From positions 4,243,309-4,307,308 of the forward strand of contig NZ_JAINUL010000001.1 in the NCBI RefSeq assembly GCF_020639365.1: a DNA stretch of 64,000 bases, read 5' to 3'. The translations under genes were made by a program, and so were the position numbers. The notes under the pieces were generated by a model. The model made no database searches. It saw nothing but the letters and a program-made list of their open reading frames with translations, and was not told the DNA's origin. The stretch's first letter is position 1. Every line of letters begins with the position of its first letter. This DNA comes from Streptomyces flavotricini (GTDB lineage: Bacteria > Actinomycetota > Actinomycetes > Streptomycetales > Streptomycetaceae). Positions 48,444 through 56,059 of the stretch are shown here, piece after piece.

Positions 48444-49588
48444 CGCGCACCCCGCAGCAGCGGACTCAGCCGCTCCCAGCCCCGCTCCCGCGCGAAGCCC
48501 CGGGCCGACCAGCGCAGCGCCGGTACGGTGACCACCAGCCCGGCGGCGTCCCGCTCCAGCACGTGCACCTCGGCCACCCGGCGCCGCCCGGCCCGGTCCC
48601 GGACCAGATGGACCACCAGGGTCAGCGCGGCCGCCAGCTGGCTGTGCAGGGCCGCCCGGTCGAGCCCGGCGGAAGTCCCGAGGGCCTCCAGCCGGGCCGG
48701 CACGTGCGCGGCTGCATTCGCGTGGACCGTGCCGCAGCCTCCCTCGTGACCCGTGTTCAAGGCCGCGAGGAGATCGGCCACTTCCGCGCCCCGGACCTCG
48801 CCGACGACCAGCCGGTCCGGGCGCATCCGCAGCGCCTGCCGCACCAGATCCGCCAGGGTGACCAGGCCCGCGCCCTCCTGGTTGGCCGGCCTGGTCTCCA
48901 GCCGCACCACGTGCGGGTGGTCGGGTCGCAGCTCGGCCGAATCCTCGGCCAGGACGATCCGCTCACCGGGGCCGACCAGTCCCAACAGGGCGCTGAGCAG
49001 GGTGGTCTTGCCGGTGCCGGTCCCTCCGGAGACGAGGAACGACAGCCGGGCCTCGACCATCTCCCCGAGCAGCCGCTGGCCGCCGGGCGGCAGCGTGCCC
49101 GCTTCGACCAGCTCGTCCAGCGTGAACGCCCTCGGCCGTACCACCCGCAGCGACAGGCAGGCCGAGCCGACCGCCACGGGCGGCAGCACGGCATGCAGCC
49201 GGGTGCCGTCCGGCATCCGGGCGTCCACCCAGGGCCGGGCGTCGTCCAGGCGACGGCCGGCGACGGCGGCCAGCCGCTGGGCGAGCCTGCGCACGGCATC
49301 GGCGTCGGCGAAGGTCACCCCGGTCAGCTCGAGCCCGCCCCCGCGGTCCACCCACACCCGGTCCGGGGCGGCCACCAGGACGTCGGTGACCTCCGGGTCG
49401 GCGAGCAGGGCCTCCAGCGGGCCCGCGCCGACCAGCTCGGACCGCAACTCGGCGGCAACTCCCAGCACTTCCGCATCCCCGAGCAGCCGGCCCTGTGCCC
49501 GCAGGGCCGCCGCCACCCGCGCCGGGGTCGGCTCCGCCCCGCTCTCGGCCAGCCGCTGGCGCACCGCGTCCAGGAGTACGGCGCTCAT
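48440..49588 (-). CDS. TadA/CpaF-family secretion ATPase
   Basis: Hexameric motor of the Tad pilus, 382 residues. Walker A GGTGTGKTT (about 191), Walker B region RPDRLVVGEVRGAEVADLL, the Asp box (LAEDSAELRP) and the His box NTGHEGGCGTVHAN. The N-terminal part holds the CpaF-type helical domain (VLGVAAELRSELVGAGPLEALLADPEVTDVLV). Its ATG overlaps the end of the upstream Ssd gene by four bases. The operon order is Ssd-TadA-TadB-TadC-pilin-TadE. Confidence 0.95.
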   Translation of the reverse strand: MSAVLLDAVRQRLAESGAEPTPARVAAALRAQGRLLGDAEVLGVAAELRSELVGAGPLEALLADPEVTDVLVAAPDRVWVDRGGGLELTGVTFADADAVRRLAQRLAAVAGRRLDDARPWVDARMPDGTRLHAVLPPVAVGSACLSLRVVRPRAFTLDELVEAGTLPPGGQRLLGEMVEARLSFLVSGGTGTGKTTLLSALLGLVGPGERIVLAEDSAELRPDHPHVVRLETRPANQEGAGLVTLADLVRQALRMRPDRLVVGEVRGAEVADLLAALNTGHEGGCGTVHANAAAHVPARLEALGTSAGLDRAALHSQLAAALTLVVHLVRDRAGRRRVAEVHVLERDAAGLVVTVPALRWSARGFARERGWERLSPLLRGAR

Positions 49589-50808
49589 GCCGCCACCCCC
49601 GGGGCGGGGCCGAGTGCCCGCCGCCAGAAGCCGTCGCAGAACCGGGCCAGCGCTCCCCGCCCCTGCCCGCCCGGCGGTTCCCCTTCGGCGACCCTCCCCG
49701 GGAGCCCCACCTCGACCGGCACCTCACCGGCGAGCGGCACCCCCAGGAGCCCGGCCACCGCCTCGGCGTCGAGCCCGCCCGGACAGCGGCCCCGTACGAC
49801 CACGCGGACATCCCGGGCCACCATCCGCACCCCGGCCGCGACCCGGCCCGCCGCGGCCACCGCCCGCAGCTCGCCCGGCACCACCATCAGCACCAGGTCC
49901 AGCTGGGCCAGCGCCTCGGCCACGGCTTCGTCCACCCGCCGGGGCAGGTCGACCACCACCACCCCGCCCCGGCGGCGCGCGGCGGCCAGCACCGAGCGCA
50001 TCGCCGCGGGCGGCACCACCACCCGGTCCCCGCGGTCCCAGCTGAGGACCCGCAGGGCGTGCAGCTCCGGCAGGGACTCCTCCAGGGCGCCGGCGCCCAC
50101 CCGGCCCCGCGAGCCCGCGAAGTCCGGCCAGCGCAGCCCCTCGGCGCTCTCGCCGCCGAGCAGTACGTCCATACCGCCGCCGAGCGGGTCCCCGTCGATG
50201 AGGATGGTCCGCTCCCCGGCGCGGGCGGCCCGCAGGGCCAGGGCGCAGGCGAGGGTGGAGGCTCCGGCTCCGCCGCTGCCGCCGATCACCCCGACGGCGA
50301 GGGCCGGTTTGCCGGCGCCCTCCACCACATCGGCGATGCGGTCGACGAGCCGGCTCTCGGCGTCGGGGAGCCGGAGCACCTCCTCGGCGCCGATCTCCAC
50401 CGCCCGCCGCCACACGAGGGGATCGTCCGGATCCCGGCCGACGAGCAGTACCCCGCCCCGACGCGGAGCGCCGCGCACCCGGCGGGCGGCGTCATCCCCG
50501 ACGAGCACGAGCGGCGCGGACTCCCATCCGACGCTCCCGCCCGTCTCCAGGGCGGCTCCGGAACCGCTTTCGCCCCTCACGGCACCCCCGCCGCAACCGC
50601 CTCCGCTTTGCTCGGGCACCGCATGGTGCACATGCGGCTCGGCGCCCGCGGCGGCGCACAGCCGCAGCAGATCGTCGAGCAGCTGCGGGTCCTCGGTGAT
50701 GATCAGCGGCCGCCCGGCACCGGGCACAGCCCCGCCCGGAGCGTCCGATGGCCTGTTTCCGCCTGCTTCCACGCGCTCCTGCAGTTCACACGACTTCGAT
50801 CCAGCCAC
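49585..50808 (-). CDS. ssd: Septum site-determining protein Ssd / CpaE-like P-loop protein
   Basis: Protein of 407 residues. An N-terminal degenerate receiver-like region (PLIITEDPQLLDDLLRLCAAAG) is followed by a MinD/CpaE-like ATPase domain: deviant Walker A GGSGGAGASTLA (about 180), ILIDGDPLGGGMDVLLG (Walker A'-type Asp) and VVVDLPRRVDEAV. CpaE places Tad pili; in mycobacteria the homologous Ssd (Rv3660c) affects septation. GTG at 50808 is used with GGAG four bases upstream; longer frames start in a non-coding-like leader. First gene of the Tad operon, with two DnaA-box-like sites about 100 bases ahead. Confidence 0.9.
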   Translation of the reverse strand: MAGSKSCELQERVEAGGNRPSDAPGGAVPGAGRPLIITEDPQLLDDLLRLCAAAGAEPHVHHAVPEQSGGGCGGGAVRGESGSGAALETGGSVGWESAPLVLVGDDAARRVRGAPRRGGVLLVGRDPDDPLVWRRAVEIGAEEVLRLPDAESRLVDRIADVVEGAGKPALAVGVIGGSGGAGASTLACALALRAARAGERTILIDGDPLGGGMDVLLGGESAEGLRWPDFAGSRGRVGAGALEESLPELHALRVLSWDRGDRVVVPPAAMRSVLAAARRRGGVVVVDLPRRVDEAVAEALAQLDLVLMVVPGELRAVAAAGRVAAGVRMVARDVRVVVRGRCPGGLDAEAVAGLLGVPLAGEVPVEVGLPGRVAEGEPPGGQGRGALARFCDGFWRRALGPAPGVAA

Positions 50809-50909
50809 GATCTCCGCCCCCTTCTCACTGCAAATCCCGGCACCGCGGACTTCGCGGCCGGAATCACCGTGAGGCCATCCGGAAAAAGAAGTGGATCTTG
50901 CCCAAAAAC

Positions 50910-50936
50910 TGTGGACAACAGGAGCCCTGTGAATAA
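50910..50936. promoter_or_regulatory. Pair of DnaA-box-like sites
   Basis: TGTGGACAA (50910-50918) is the exact complement of the Streptomyces DnaA box TTGTCCACA. TGTGAATAA (50928-50936) differs by one base from the complement of TTATCCACA. Both point the same way, 18 bases apart start to start, about 100 bases upstream of ssd. Confidence 0.6.
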
Positions 50937-51077
50937 CTCCATCACCCCAACAGGTGAGTTCAGAGCGCGGCGGAACCACTACGCAGCGTCACGAATTCCG
51001 AAGGGTGAGGGCCTTCGCCGCACGGGGCCCGCCGAGGAAGGAGGGCCGCGGGAATGGTCACTTGGGGCCGAAGGCAG

Positions 51078-51182
51078 GGACGCGAACCGCGTCCGGACAT
51101 GCGACGACCCCCGCCGGGGGGGAGAGCGGGGGTCGTCCCCACGGTCCGACTCGGGGGGGGAGGAGCCAGACCGGGTTAGCAC
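51078..51182 (-). ncRNA. 6C RNA (two hairpins with cytosine-rich loops)
   Basis: Read on the minus strand: hairpin 1 (51143-51172) has a 10-bp stem with two G-U pairs and a loop CTCCCCCCCC; hairpin 2 (51104-51136) has an 11-bp stem and a loop with eight C in a row; then a seven-bp hairpin (51078-51094) that may be the end. G-U pairs exist only on this strand, which fixes the orientation. The actinobacterial 6C RNA family (RF01066) is defined by two such C-loops, and in M. tuberculosis it lies between Rv3660c and Rv3661, the homologues of the two genes flanking it here. Exact ends not known. Confidence 0.9.
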
Positions 51183-51284
51183 GGTCGCGAACGATCCGTG
51201 ACTTCCATGGTGTACCCGAGAGCCTTCTCAGGCAAACCCACGCGCCACACCTTACGCCGAATGGTGGGCGCATATGCTCGGGGC

Positions 51285-52133
51285 GTGGAAATCCAGCCCT
51301 TGCCGCACTCGTCGCCCCGCACCGCAGCCTTCTTCGACCTGGACAAGACGGTCATTGCGAAGTCAAGCACTCTGACGTTCAGCAAGTCCTTCTACCAGGG
51401 CGGCCTCATCAACCGCCGAGCCGTGCTGCGCACCGCCTACACCCAGTTCATCTACCTGGTCGGCGGCGCCGACCACGATCAGATGGAGCGGATGCGTGAG
51501 TACCTGTCCTCGCTCTGCAAGGGATGGAACGTCCAGCAGGTGCGCGAGATCGTCGCCGAGACCCTGCACGACCTGATCGACCCGCTGATCTACGACGAGG
51601 CCGCGTCCCTCATCGAGGCCCACCACACGGCCGGCCGCGACGTGGTGATCGTCTCGACGTCCGGCGCCGAAGTCGTCGAGCCCATCGGCGAGATGCTCGG
51701 CGCGGACCGGGTCGTCGCGACGCGCATGGTCATCGGCGAGGACGGCTGCTTCACGGGCGAGATCGGGTACTACGCGTACGGGCCGACCAAGGCCGAGGCG
51801 GTGCGGGAGCTCGCGGAGTCCGAGGGGTACGACCTCGCGCGGTGCTACGCGTACAGCGACTCGGTGACGGACATCCCGATGCTGGAGGCGGTCGGGCACC
51901 CGCACGCCGTCAACCCCGACCGGGCGTTGCGGCGGGAGGCGGTGGCGCGGGAGTGGCCGGTGCTCGTGTTCAACCGGCCGGTGCGGCTGAAGCAGCGGCT
52001 GCCGGGGCTGTCCATGCCGGCACGGCCGGCGCTGGTGGCCGCCGCGGCCGTGGGCGCGGCGGCGGCCACCGCGGGGCTGGTGTGGTACGCCAGTCGGCGA
52101 CGGGCCAGCGCACTGGCCGCCGCCTCCGCGTGA
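51285..52133 (+). CDS. HAD-IB family phosphatase (SerB-like) with C-terminal membrane segment
   Basis: Protein of about 282 residues. HAD motif I FFDLDKTVIAKSS (about 16-28), motif II VIVSTSG, and motif III/IV YAYSDSVTDIPMLEAVGHPHAVNPD. A C-terminal helix ALVAAAAVGAAAATAGLVWYASRRR suggests a membrane tail. The class dephosphorylates small phosphomonoesters such as phosphoserine; substrate unknown. GTG at 51285 could be leaderless: TATGCT lies at 51273-51278. ATG at 51261 is the alternative. Homologue of Rv3661, in the same relation to Ssd and the 6C RNA. Confidence 0.9.
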   Translation: MEIQPLPHSSPRTAAFFDLDKTVIAKSSTLTFSKSFYQGGLINRRAVLRTAYTQFIYLVGGADHDQMERMREYLSSLCKGWNVQQVREIVAETLHDLIDPLIYDEAASLIEAHHTAGRDVVIVSTSGAEVVEPIGEMLGADRVVATRMVIGEDGCFTGEIGYYAYGPTKAEAVRELAESEGYDLARCYAYSDSVTDIPMLEAVGHPHAVNPDRALRREAVAREWPVLVFNRPVRLKQRLPGLSMPARPALVAAAAVGAAAATAGLVWYASRRRASALAAASA

Positions 52134-52316
52134 CCGGTTCGCGGCGTGGCCCGGCTCGGCGGCGGTCACCGGCTCGGCGGGCTGGACGCGGCGGCGGGGC
52201 CGGTCGCGCACAGGGCGCCCCGGGAGGCCGGCAGGCGGCCGGCGCACTCCGGGTGCACCGCCCCTGAGGTGCACGAACAACCCCTGTCCGGTTCGCCCCA
52301 CGGTGTCCCGGAAAGT
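52134..52316. other. Spacer downstream of the HAD gene
   Basis: No gene supported here. The part near 52270-52320 is less GC-rich and includes AACCCCTG, which can pair with CAGGGGTT at 52329-52336 of the RNA candidate below. No T tract that would end the HAD gene transcript. Confidence 0.4.
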
Positions 52317-52440
52317 AAAAAAAGCGGGCAGGGGTTCCGCTTGTCAGCGAAGCGGAGTACAAAGGAGTCAACGGCCCGCGAGACCAAAGAACATCCGAGA
52401 GGATCATCTTTAAAACGCAGTAAGGCCCACGGACCGAAGC
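52317..52440 (-). ncRNA. Structured RNA candidate, possibly the 6S-like scr3559 type
   Basis: Read on the minus strand: an extended imperfect hairpin (arms 52366-52396 and 52401-52435, with stems GGCC/GGCC, GCG/CGC, AAAGA/TCTTT, ATCC/GGAT and a four-base top loop). Next come CCGCTT (52350-52355 side), AAGCGG (52337-52342) and CCGCTT (52322-52327), ending in TTTTTTT (52317-52323). GGTC/GACT pairs only through a G-U on this strand, favouring minus. From memory an RNA named scr3559, described as 6S-like, lies beside this locus in S. coelicolor; that link is not proven here. 5' end unknown. Confidence 0.5.
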
Positions 52441-52565
52441 ATGAACGCCGAGCACCCACGCGACGTCGACCCGTCGATTACGGGCCAGCCGCACCAGGTG
52501 ACGGGCAAAGTTCCCGACCTGATGGGCAACCATCGAGGACGCTTGGTAACTGGGCGTGAATGCCA
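52441..52565. other. Upstream part of the RNA candidate
   Basis: Moderate GC, no protein gene supported. An ATG-led frame at 52441 on the plus strand runs into the Fic-like gene antisense and is not accepted. It may hold the promoter of the minus-strand RNA; no clear -10/-35 pair seen. Confidence 0.4.
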
Positions 52566-52597
52566 GCGGCGACACCAAAGCAAGACGGTGTCGCCGC
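52566..52597 (-). terminator. Terminator of the Fic-like gene
   Basis: Perfect 11-bp stem (52566-52576 with 52587-52597) with a ten-base loop, 18 bases past the stop at 52616. Confidence 0.75.
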
Positions 52598-52615
52598 AAC
52601 CCTGTGCGGGTGGAA

Positions 52616-53437
52616 TCAGGCGGCGCCGCGCTGCAGGGCCTCGCAGACCGCCGTCGACTCGCGGACACCCAGCTCGATCGCGCGGCCGCAGTGCGCGATC
52701 CACGCCGCCATCCCCTCCGCCGTCCCCGAGACGTATCCCTCGAAGGCCGCCAGGTACGCGTCCCGCCCCTGCTCCGCGTGACCGACCTCCGCCGGGCAGA
52801 TCGCCTTCGGGTCCAGACCGCTGTTGATCAGTACGATCCGCTCCGCGGCCCGCGCCACCAGCCCGTTGTACGAGCCGAACGGCCGCAGCGCCAGCAGCTC
52901 GCCGTGCACCACCGCCGACGTGATCAGCGCCGGGGCCGAGCCGCCCGCGATGATCAGACGGGACAGGCCGTCCAGCCGGCCCGCCACCTCCTGCGCGCTC
53001 GGCAGCGCCGCCGTGACGAACGGTTCGTCCACGGGTTCGCCCGCCAGACGCGGGCGGCCCACCACGTCACCCTCGGCGGTCGACCCCGACGCCACCAGGT
53101 GCAGGCGCGCCAGCACCCGCAGCGGCGACTGCCGCCAGATGCTCAGCAGCTGCCCGGCCTCCGCCGTCAGGCGCAGCGCCGCGCCCACCGTGCGCGCCTG
53201 TGCCTCCGCCCCGAAGTCGGTGCGGCGGCGCACCTCCTCCAGCGCCCAGTCCGCCCCGGACAGCGCAGCACTGCCGCGCGCGCCGCGCAGCGCGGCCTCC
53301 GAGGTGATCTCCCCGCCGCGCCGGCGCATGACCCGGTGCCCGTAGACACGGTCCACGGCCTTGCGTACGGAATCCACGGATTCGGCGACGCCCGGGAGGG
53401 AGCCCAGGGCGGCCAGCGGGTCAGAAGCGCTACTCAT
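52616..53437 (-). CDS. Fic-fold protein with degenerate active site
   Basis: Protein of 273 residues, homologue of Rv3662c by position; such genes are sometimes labelled oxidoreductase. I read it as a Fic fold. ITSAVVHGELLALRPFGSYNGLVAR (172-196) aligns with the helix-loop of Fic proteins, whose motif is HPFxDGNGRxxR, but the catalytic His is Arg185, the Asp is Ser189, GNGR is YNGL, and only Pro186, Phe187, Asn191, Gly192 and Arg196 remain. The N-terminal segment ARGSAALSGADW resembles the inhibitory SxxxEG helix with Ser for Glu. Hence AMP transfer is unlikely; a binding role is more plausible. Start ATG at 53437. Confidence 0.85.
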   Translation of the reverse strand: MSSASDPLAALGSLPGVAESVDSVRKAVDRVYGHRVMRRRGGEITSEAALRGARGSAALSGADWALEEVRRRTDFGAEAQARTVGAALRLTAEAGQLLSIWRQSPLRVLARLHLVASGSTAEGDVVGRPRLAGEPVDEPFVTAALPSAQEVAGRLDGLSRLIIAGGSAPALITSAVVHGELLALRPFGSYNGLVARAAERIVLINSGLDPKAICPAEVGHAEQGRDAYLAAFEGYVSGTAEGMAAWIAHCGRAIELGVRESTAVCEALQRGAA

Positions 53438-53546
53438 AAGTAGGGAGCGTACGCACTGCGGGTCCGTGGCGCCGACCCCTCCTTGGAGTGGTCTTCTTCA
53501 CTTACAGGCACCACGCAAAGCGACGGAGCCACTACTCTTGGTGAAC

Positions 53547-54566
53547 ATGAAGATCGCTTTCGTGGGAAAGGGCGGCAGCGGCAAGACGACCCTGTCCTCC
53601 CTCTTCATCCGCCACCTCGCAGCCAATGAGGCCCCTGTCGTCGCGGTGGACGCCGACATCAACCAGCACTTGGGCGCCGCGCTCGGACTCGGGGAGGAAG
53701 AGGCCGCCGCGCTGCCCGCCCTGGGTGCGCACCTGCCCCTGATCAAGGAGTACCTGCGGGGCTCCAACCCGCGCATCGCCTCCGCCGACACGATGATCAA
53801 GACCACACCGCCGGGCGCCGGATCGCGCCTGCTGCGGGTCACCGAGGACAACCCGGTGTACGAGGCCTGCGCGCGGACGCTGATGTTCGACGGGGAGCCC
53901 GTGCGGCTGATGGCCACCGGCCCGTTCACCGAGTCGGACCTCGGGGTCGCCTGCTACCACTCCAAGGTCGGGGCGGTGGAGCTCTGTCTCAACCACCTGG
54001 TCGACGGCCCGGACGAGTACGTCGTCGTCGACATGACCGCGGGCTCCGACTCCTTCGCCTCGGGCATGTTCACCCGCTTCGACATGACCTTCCTGGTCGC
54101 GGAACCGACCCGCAAGGGCATCTCCGTCTACCGCCAGTACAAGGAGTACGCGCGGGACTTCGGGATCGCGCTCAAGGTCGTCGGCAACAAGGTGCAGGGC
54201 ACGGACGACATCGAGTTCCTCCAGGACGAGGTCGGCGAGGACCTGCTCGTCACCGTCGGGCACTCCGACTGGGTGCGGGCGATGGAGAAGGGCCGCCCCG
54301 CGGCGTTCGAGCTGCTCGAAGCGAGCAACCGGCTCGCCCTCCAGTCCCTCCAGGACGCGGCCGACGACTCGTACGCCGACCGCGACTGGGAGCGGTACAC
54401 CGCGCAGATGGTCCACTTCCACCTGCGGAACGCGGAGAGCTGGGGCAACGCCAAGACCGGGGCCGACCTGGCTGCCCAGGTCGACCCCGATTTCGTCCTG
54501 CGGGAGAGCCCGCAGCTCCCTACTCCTCGCCCGACTCCTCTTCGGCCGGCTCCGCAGCCGGCTTGA
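53547..54566 (+). CDS. MinD/CooC-type P-loop ATPase
   Basis: Protein of 339 residues. GKGGSGKTT (7-15) is a deviant Walker A with the signature Lys, as in CooC/NifH/MinD; VVAVDADINQHLGAALGL is the Walker A' region and VVVDMTAGSDSF Walker B. Related CooC proteins load metal into enzymes, but no such partner is near. Pro-rich C-terminus. ATG at 53547; TACTCT (53533-53538) sits where a -10 would give a nearly leaderless message. Its 3' end overlaps the opposite-strand lipoprotein gene by 47 bases. Confidence 0.88.
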   Translation: MKIAFVGKGGSGKTTLSSLFIRHLAANEAPVVAVDADINQHLGAALGLGEEEAAALPALGAHLPLIKEYLRGSNPRIASADTMIKTTPPGAGSRLLRVTEDNPVYEACARTLMFDGEPVRLMATGPFTESDLGVACYHSKVGAVELCLNHLVDGPDEYVVVDMTAGSDSFASGMFTRFDMTFLVAEPTRKGISVYRQYKEYARDFGIALKVVGNKVQGTDDIEFLQDEVGEDLLVTVGHSDWVRAMEKGRPAAFELLEASNRLALQSLQDAADDSYADRDWERYTAQMVHFHLRNAESWGNAKTGADLAAQVDPDFVLRESPQLPTPRPTPLRPAPQPA

Positions 54567-55827
54567 CCGCGGGGGCGGCCGGCTTGGCCGGCGGCCCCGC
54601 CGTCAGGAACTTCGTCCAGCCCTCCTTGGGCGCCTCGCCGACGTCGAGACCGCGCATCCACTCCAGGACCTTCGGGTCCTGGGCGTCCAGCCAGTCCACC
54701 AGCTCGCGGAACGGCACGCAGCGGACCTCCTTCTGCGTGCACATCGACTCGATCGAGTCCTCGACGGCCTTCATGTACGTGCCGCCGTTCCACGACTCGA
54801 AGTGGTTGCCGATGATCAGCGGAGCGCGGTTGCCGGCGTAGACCCGGTCGAAGGCTTGCTGCAGGCCCTCGCGCATCTGCTCACCCCAGTACGCGTGCTG
54901 CGAGGGGTCGCCCTGCGTGGTCGTACCGGACTGGTTGACCAGGTAGTTGTAGTCCATGCTCAGCGTGTCGAACGCGCGGCCCGGCATGGGGACGAGCTGC
55001 AGCGGGACGTCCCAGAGCCCGTCCGTCTTCTTCGGCCAGATCTGCTTGCTGATGCCGCTGGAGTCGTAGCGGAAGCCCATGTCCTTGGCCGCCAGCATGA
55101 AGTTCTTCTGGCCTTCGAGACAGGGGGTGCGGGCGCCGATGAGCTCCTTGTCGTAGTCGAACGGGAGCGCCTCCATGCCCTTCAGGTCCGGCGTGTTCGT
55201 CTTCCAGCTCTTCACGAACGACTTGGCCTGGTTGATCTCGCTCTTCCACTCCGGCACGGACCAGGTGCCCACGCCGCCGTCGGGGCCGCAGAAGTGGCCG
55301 TTGAAGTGGGTGCCGATCTCGTTGCCCTCAAGCCAGGCCCCGCGGACCTGCTCGGCCGTGTCCTTGATGCCCTGGACATCGCCGAAGCCGATGTCGGAGC
55401 GGCCGGACTCGTGCTGCGGGGCCGTATAGAGGGAACGTTTCTCCTCCGGGAGCATGTACACGCCGCTCAGGAAGTAGGTCATCCGGGCGTTGTACTTCTT
55501 GCCGACCTCGCGGAAGTGCGAGAAGAGCTTCTGGCTGTCCTCCCCTGCCCCGTCCCACGAGAACACCACGAACTGCGGCGGCTTCTCGCCGGGCTTCAGC
55601 TTCTGCGGCTTCCGCACGTTCGGCTGCGCACCCGTGTACGCCGTCGAGCCGTCACCGATGGGCCGGTTGACGCTCCCGGGAGCGGCCTCCGGGGCCGCCG
55701 CCCCCTTCTTGCCGTTCGGGCTGCCCGGGGACGGCTTGGCGGGTCCCGAGGTGCTGCACCCGGCGACGCCCAGCACCAACGCCGTGGCGACCAGGCCGCC
55801 GGCGATCCTCTTCGTGGCGGCGATCAT
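54520..55827 (-). CDS. Lipoprotein with polysaccharide deacetylase-like domain
   Basis: Secreted lipoprotein of 435 residues: signal peptide with lipobox VAGC (Cys24), Ser/Pro/Gly linker to about 75, then a NodB-like domain. FVVFSWDGAGED stands where the metal-binding Asp of motif 1 lies (TFDDG in typical enzymes); GNEIGTHFNGHF gives the HxxxH-type motif 2, and PLIIGNHFESW a later His. The motifs are divergent, so the reaction is uncertain. Pro/Ala/Glu-rich C-terminal tail. ATG at 55827 has GGAGAGG upstream. Convergent overlap of 47 bases with the ATPase gene. Confidence 0.87.
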   Translation of the reverse strand: MIAATKRIAGGLVATALVLGVAGCSTSGPAKPSPGSPNGKKGAAAPEAAPGSVNRPIGDGSTAYTGAQPNVRKPQKLKPGEKPPQFVVFSWDGAGEDSQKLFSHFREVGKKYNARMTYFLSGVYMLPEEKRSLYTAPQHESGRSDIGFGDVQGIKDTAEQVRGAWLEGNEIGTHFNGHFCGPDGGVGTWSVPEWKSEINQAKSFVKSWKTNTPDLKGMEALPFDYDKELIGARTPCLEGQKNFMLAAKDMGFRYDSSGISKQIWPKKTDGLWDVPLQLVPMPGRAFDTLSMDYNYLVNQSGTTTQGDPSQHAYWGEQMREGLQQAFDRVYAGNRAPLIIGNHFESWNGGTYMKAVEDSIESMCTQKEVRCVPFRELVDWLDAQDPKVLEWMRGLDVGEAPKEGWTKFLTAGPPAKPAAPAVKPAAEPAEEESGEE

Positions 55828-56059
55828 CCGTCCACCTCTCCTCGCAGTTCCATCGCGGGTCTTCCGTGCCGCAACGTCCCATGCGGTCCGCCGTGAAGAT
55901 GATGTGACAAGCCGTACAAAATGCTTAATCACCCCTGGGCGCTAATTTCTAGGCCATTTGCCCCTATTCCCTATCGCGATCCTTTACTCTCCATTACCTT
56001 TCATTTACTGAGTGTTGAGACTCCCGCCGCTTCATCCCTCCGCAGAGGAGACGGGACCT
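55828..56059. promoter_or_regulatory. Divergent promoter region of lipoprotein and SulP-CA genes
   Basis: 232 bases with an unusually A+T-rich core at about 55915-56020 (TTTACTCTCCATTACCTTTC within it). It must hold both divergent promoters. No operator repeat recognised. Confidence 0.5.

Larger units (their letters stand above)
50809..51284. other. Control region between ssd and the HAD gene, holding the 6C RNA
   Basis: 476 bases without a protein gene. Contents from left to right: DnaA-box-like pair (50910-50936), a spacer of about 140 bases, a seven-bp hairpin (51078-51094), the 6C RNA hairpins (51104-51172), and the HAD promoter region. Local A+T is higher near 50880-50945, as expected for a promoter. 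Confidence 0.7.

Noticed and set aside
52441..52827. Plus-strand ATG-led frame in the RNA candidate region
   Set aside because: No ribosome site, runs antisense into the Fic-like gene, low-complexity Arg/Pro end.
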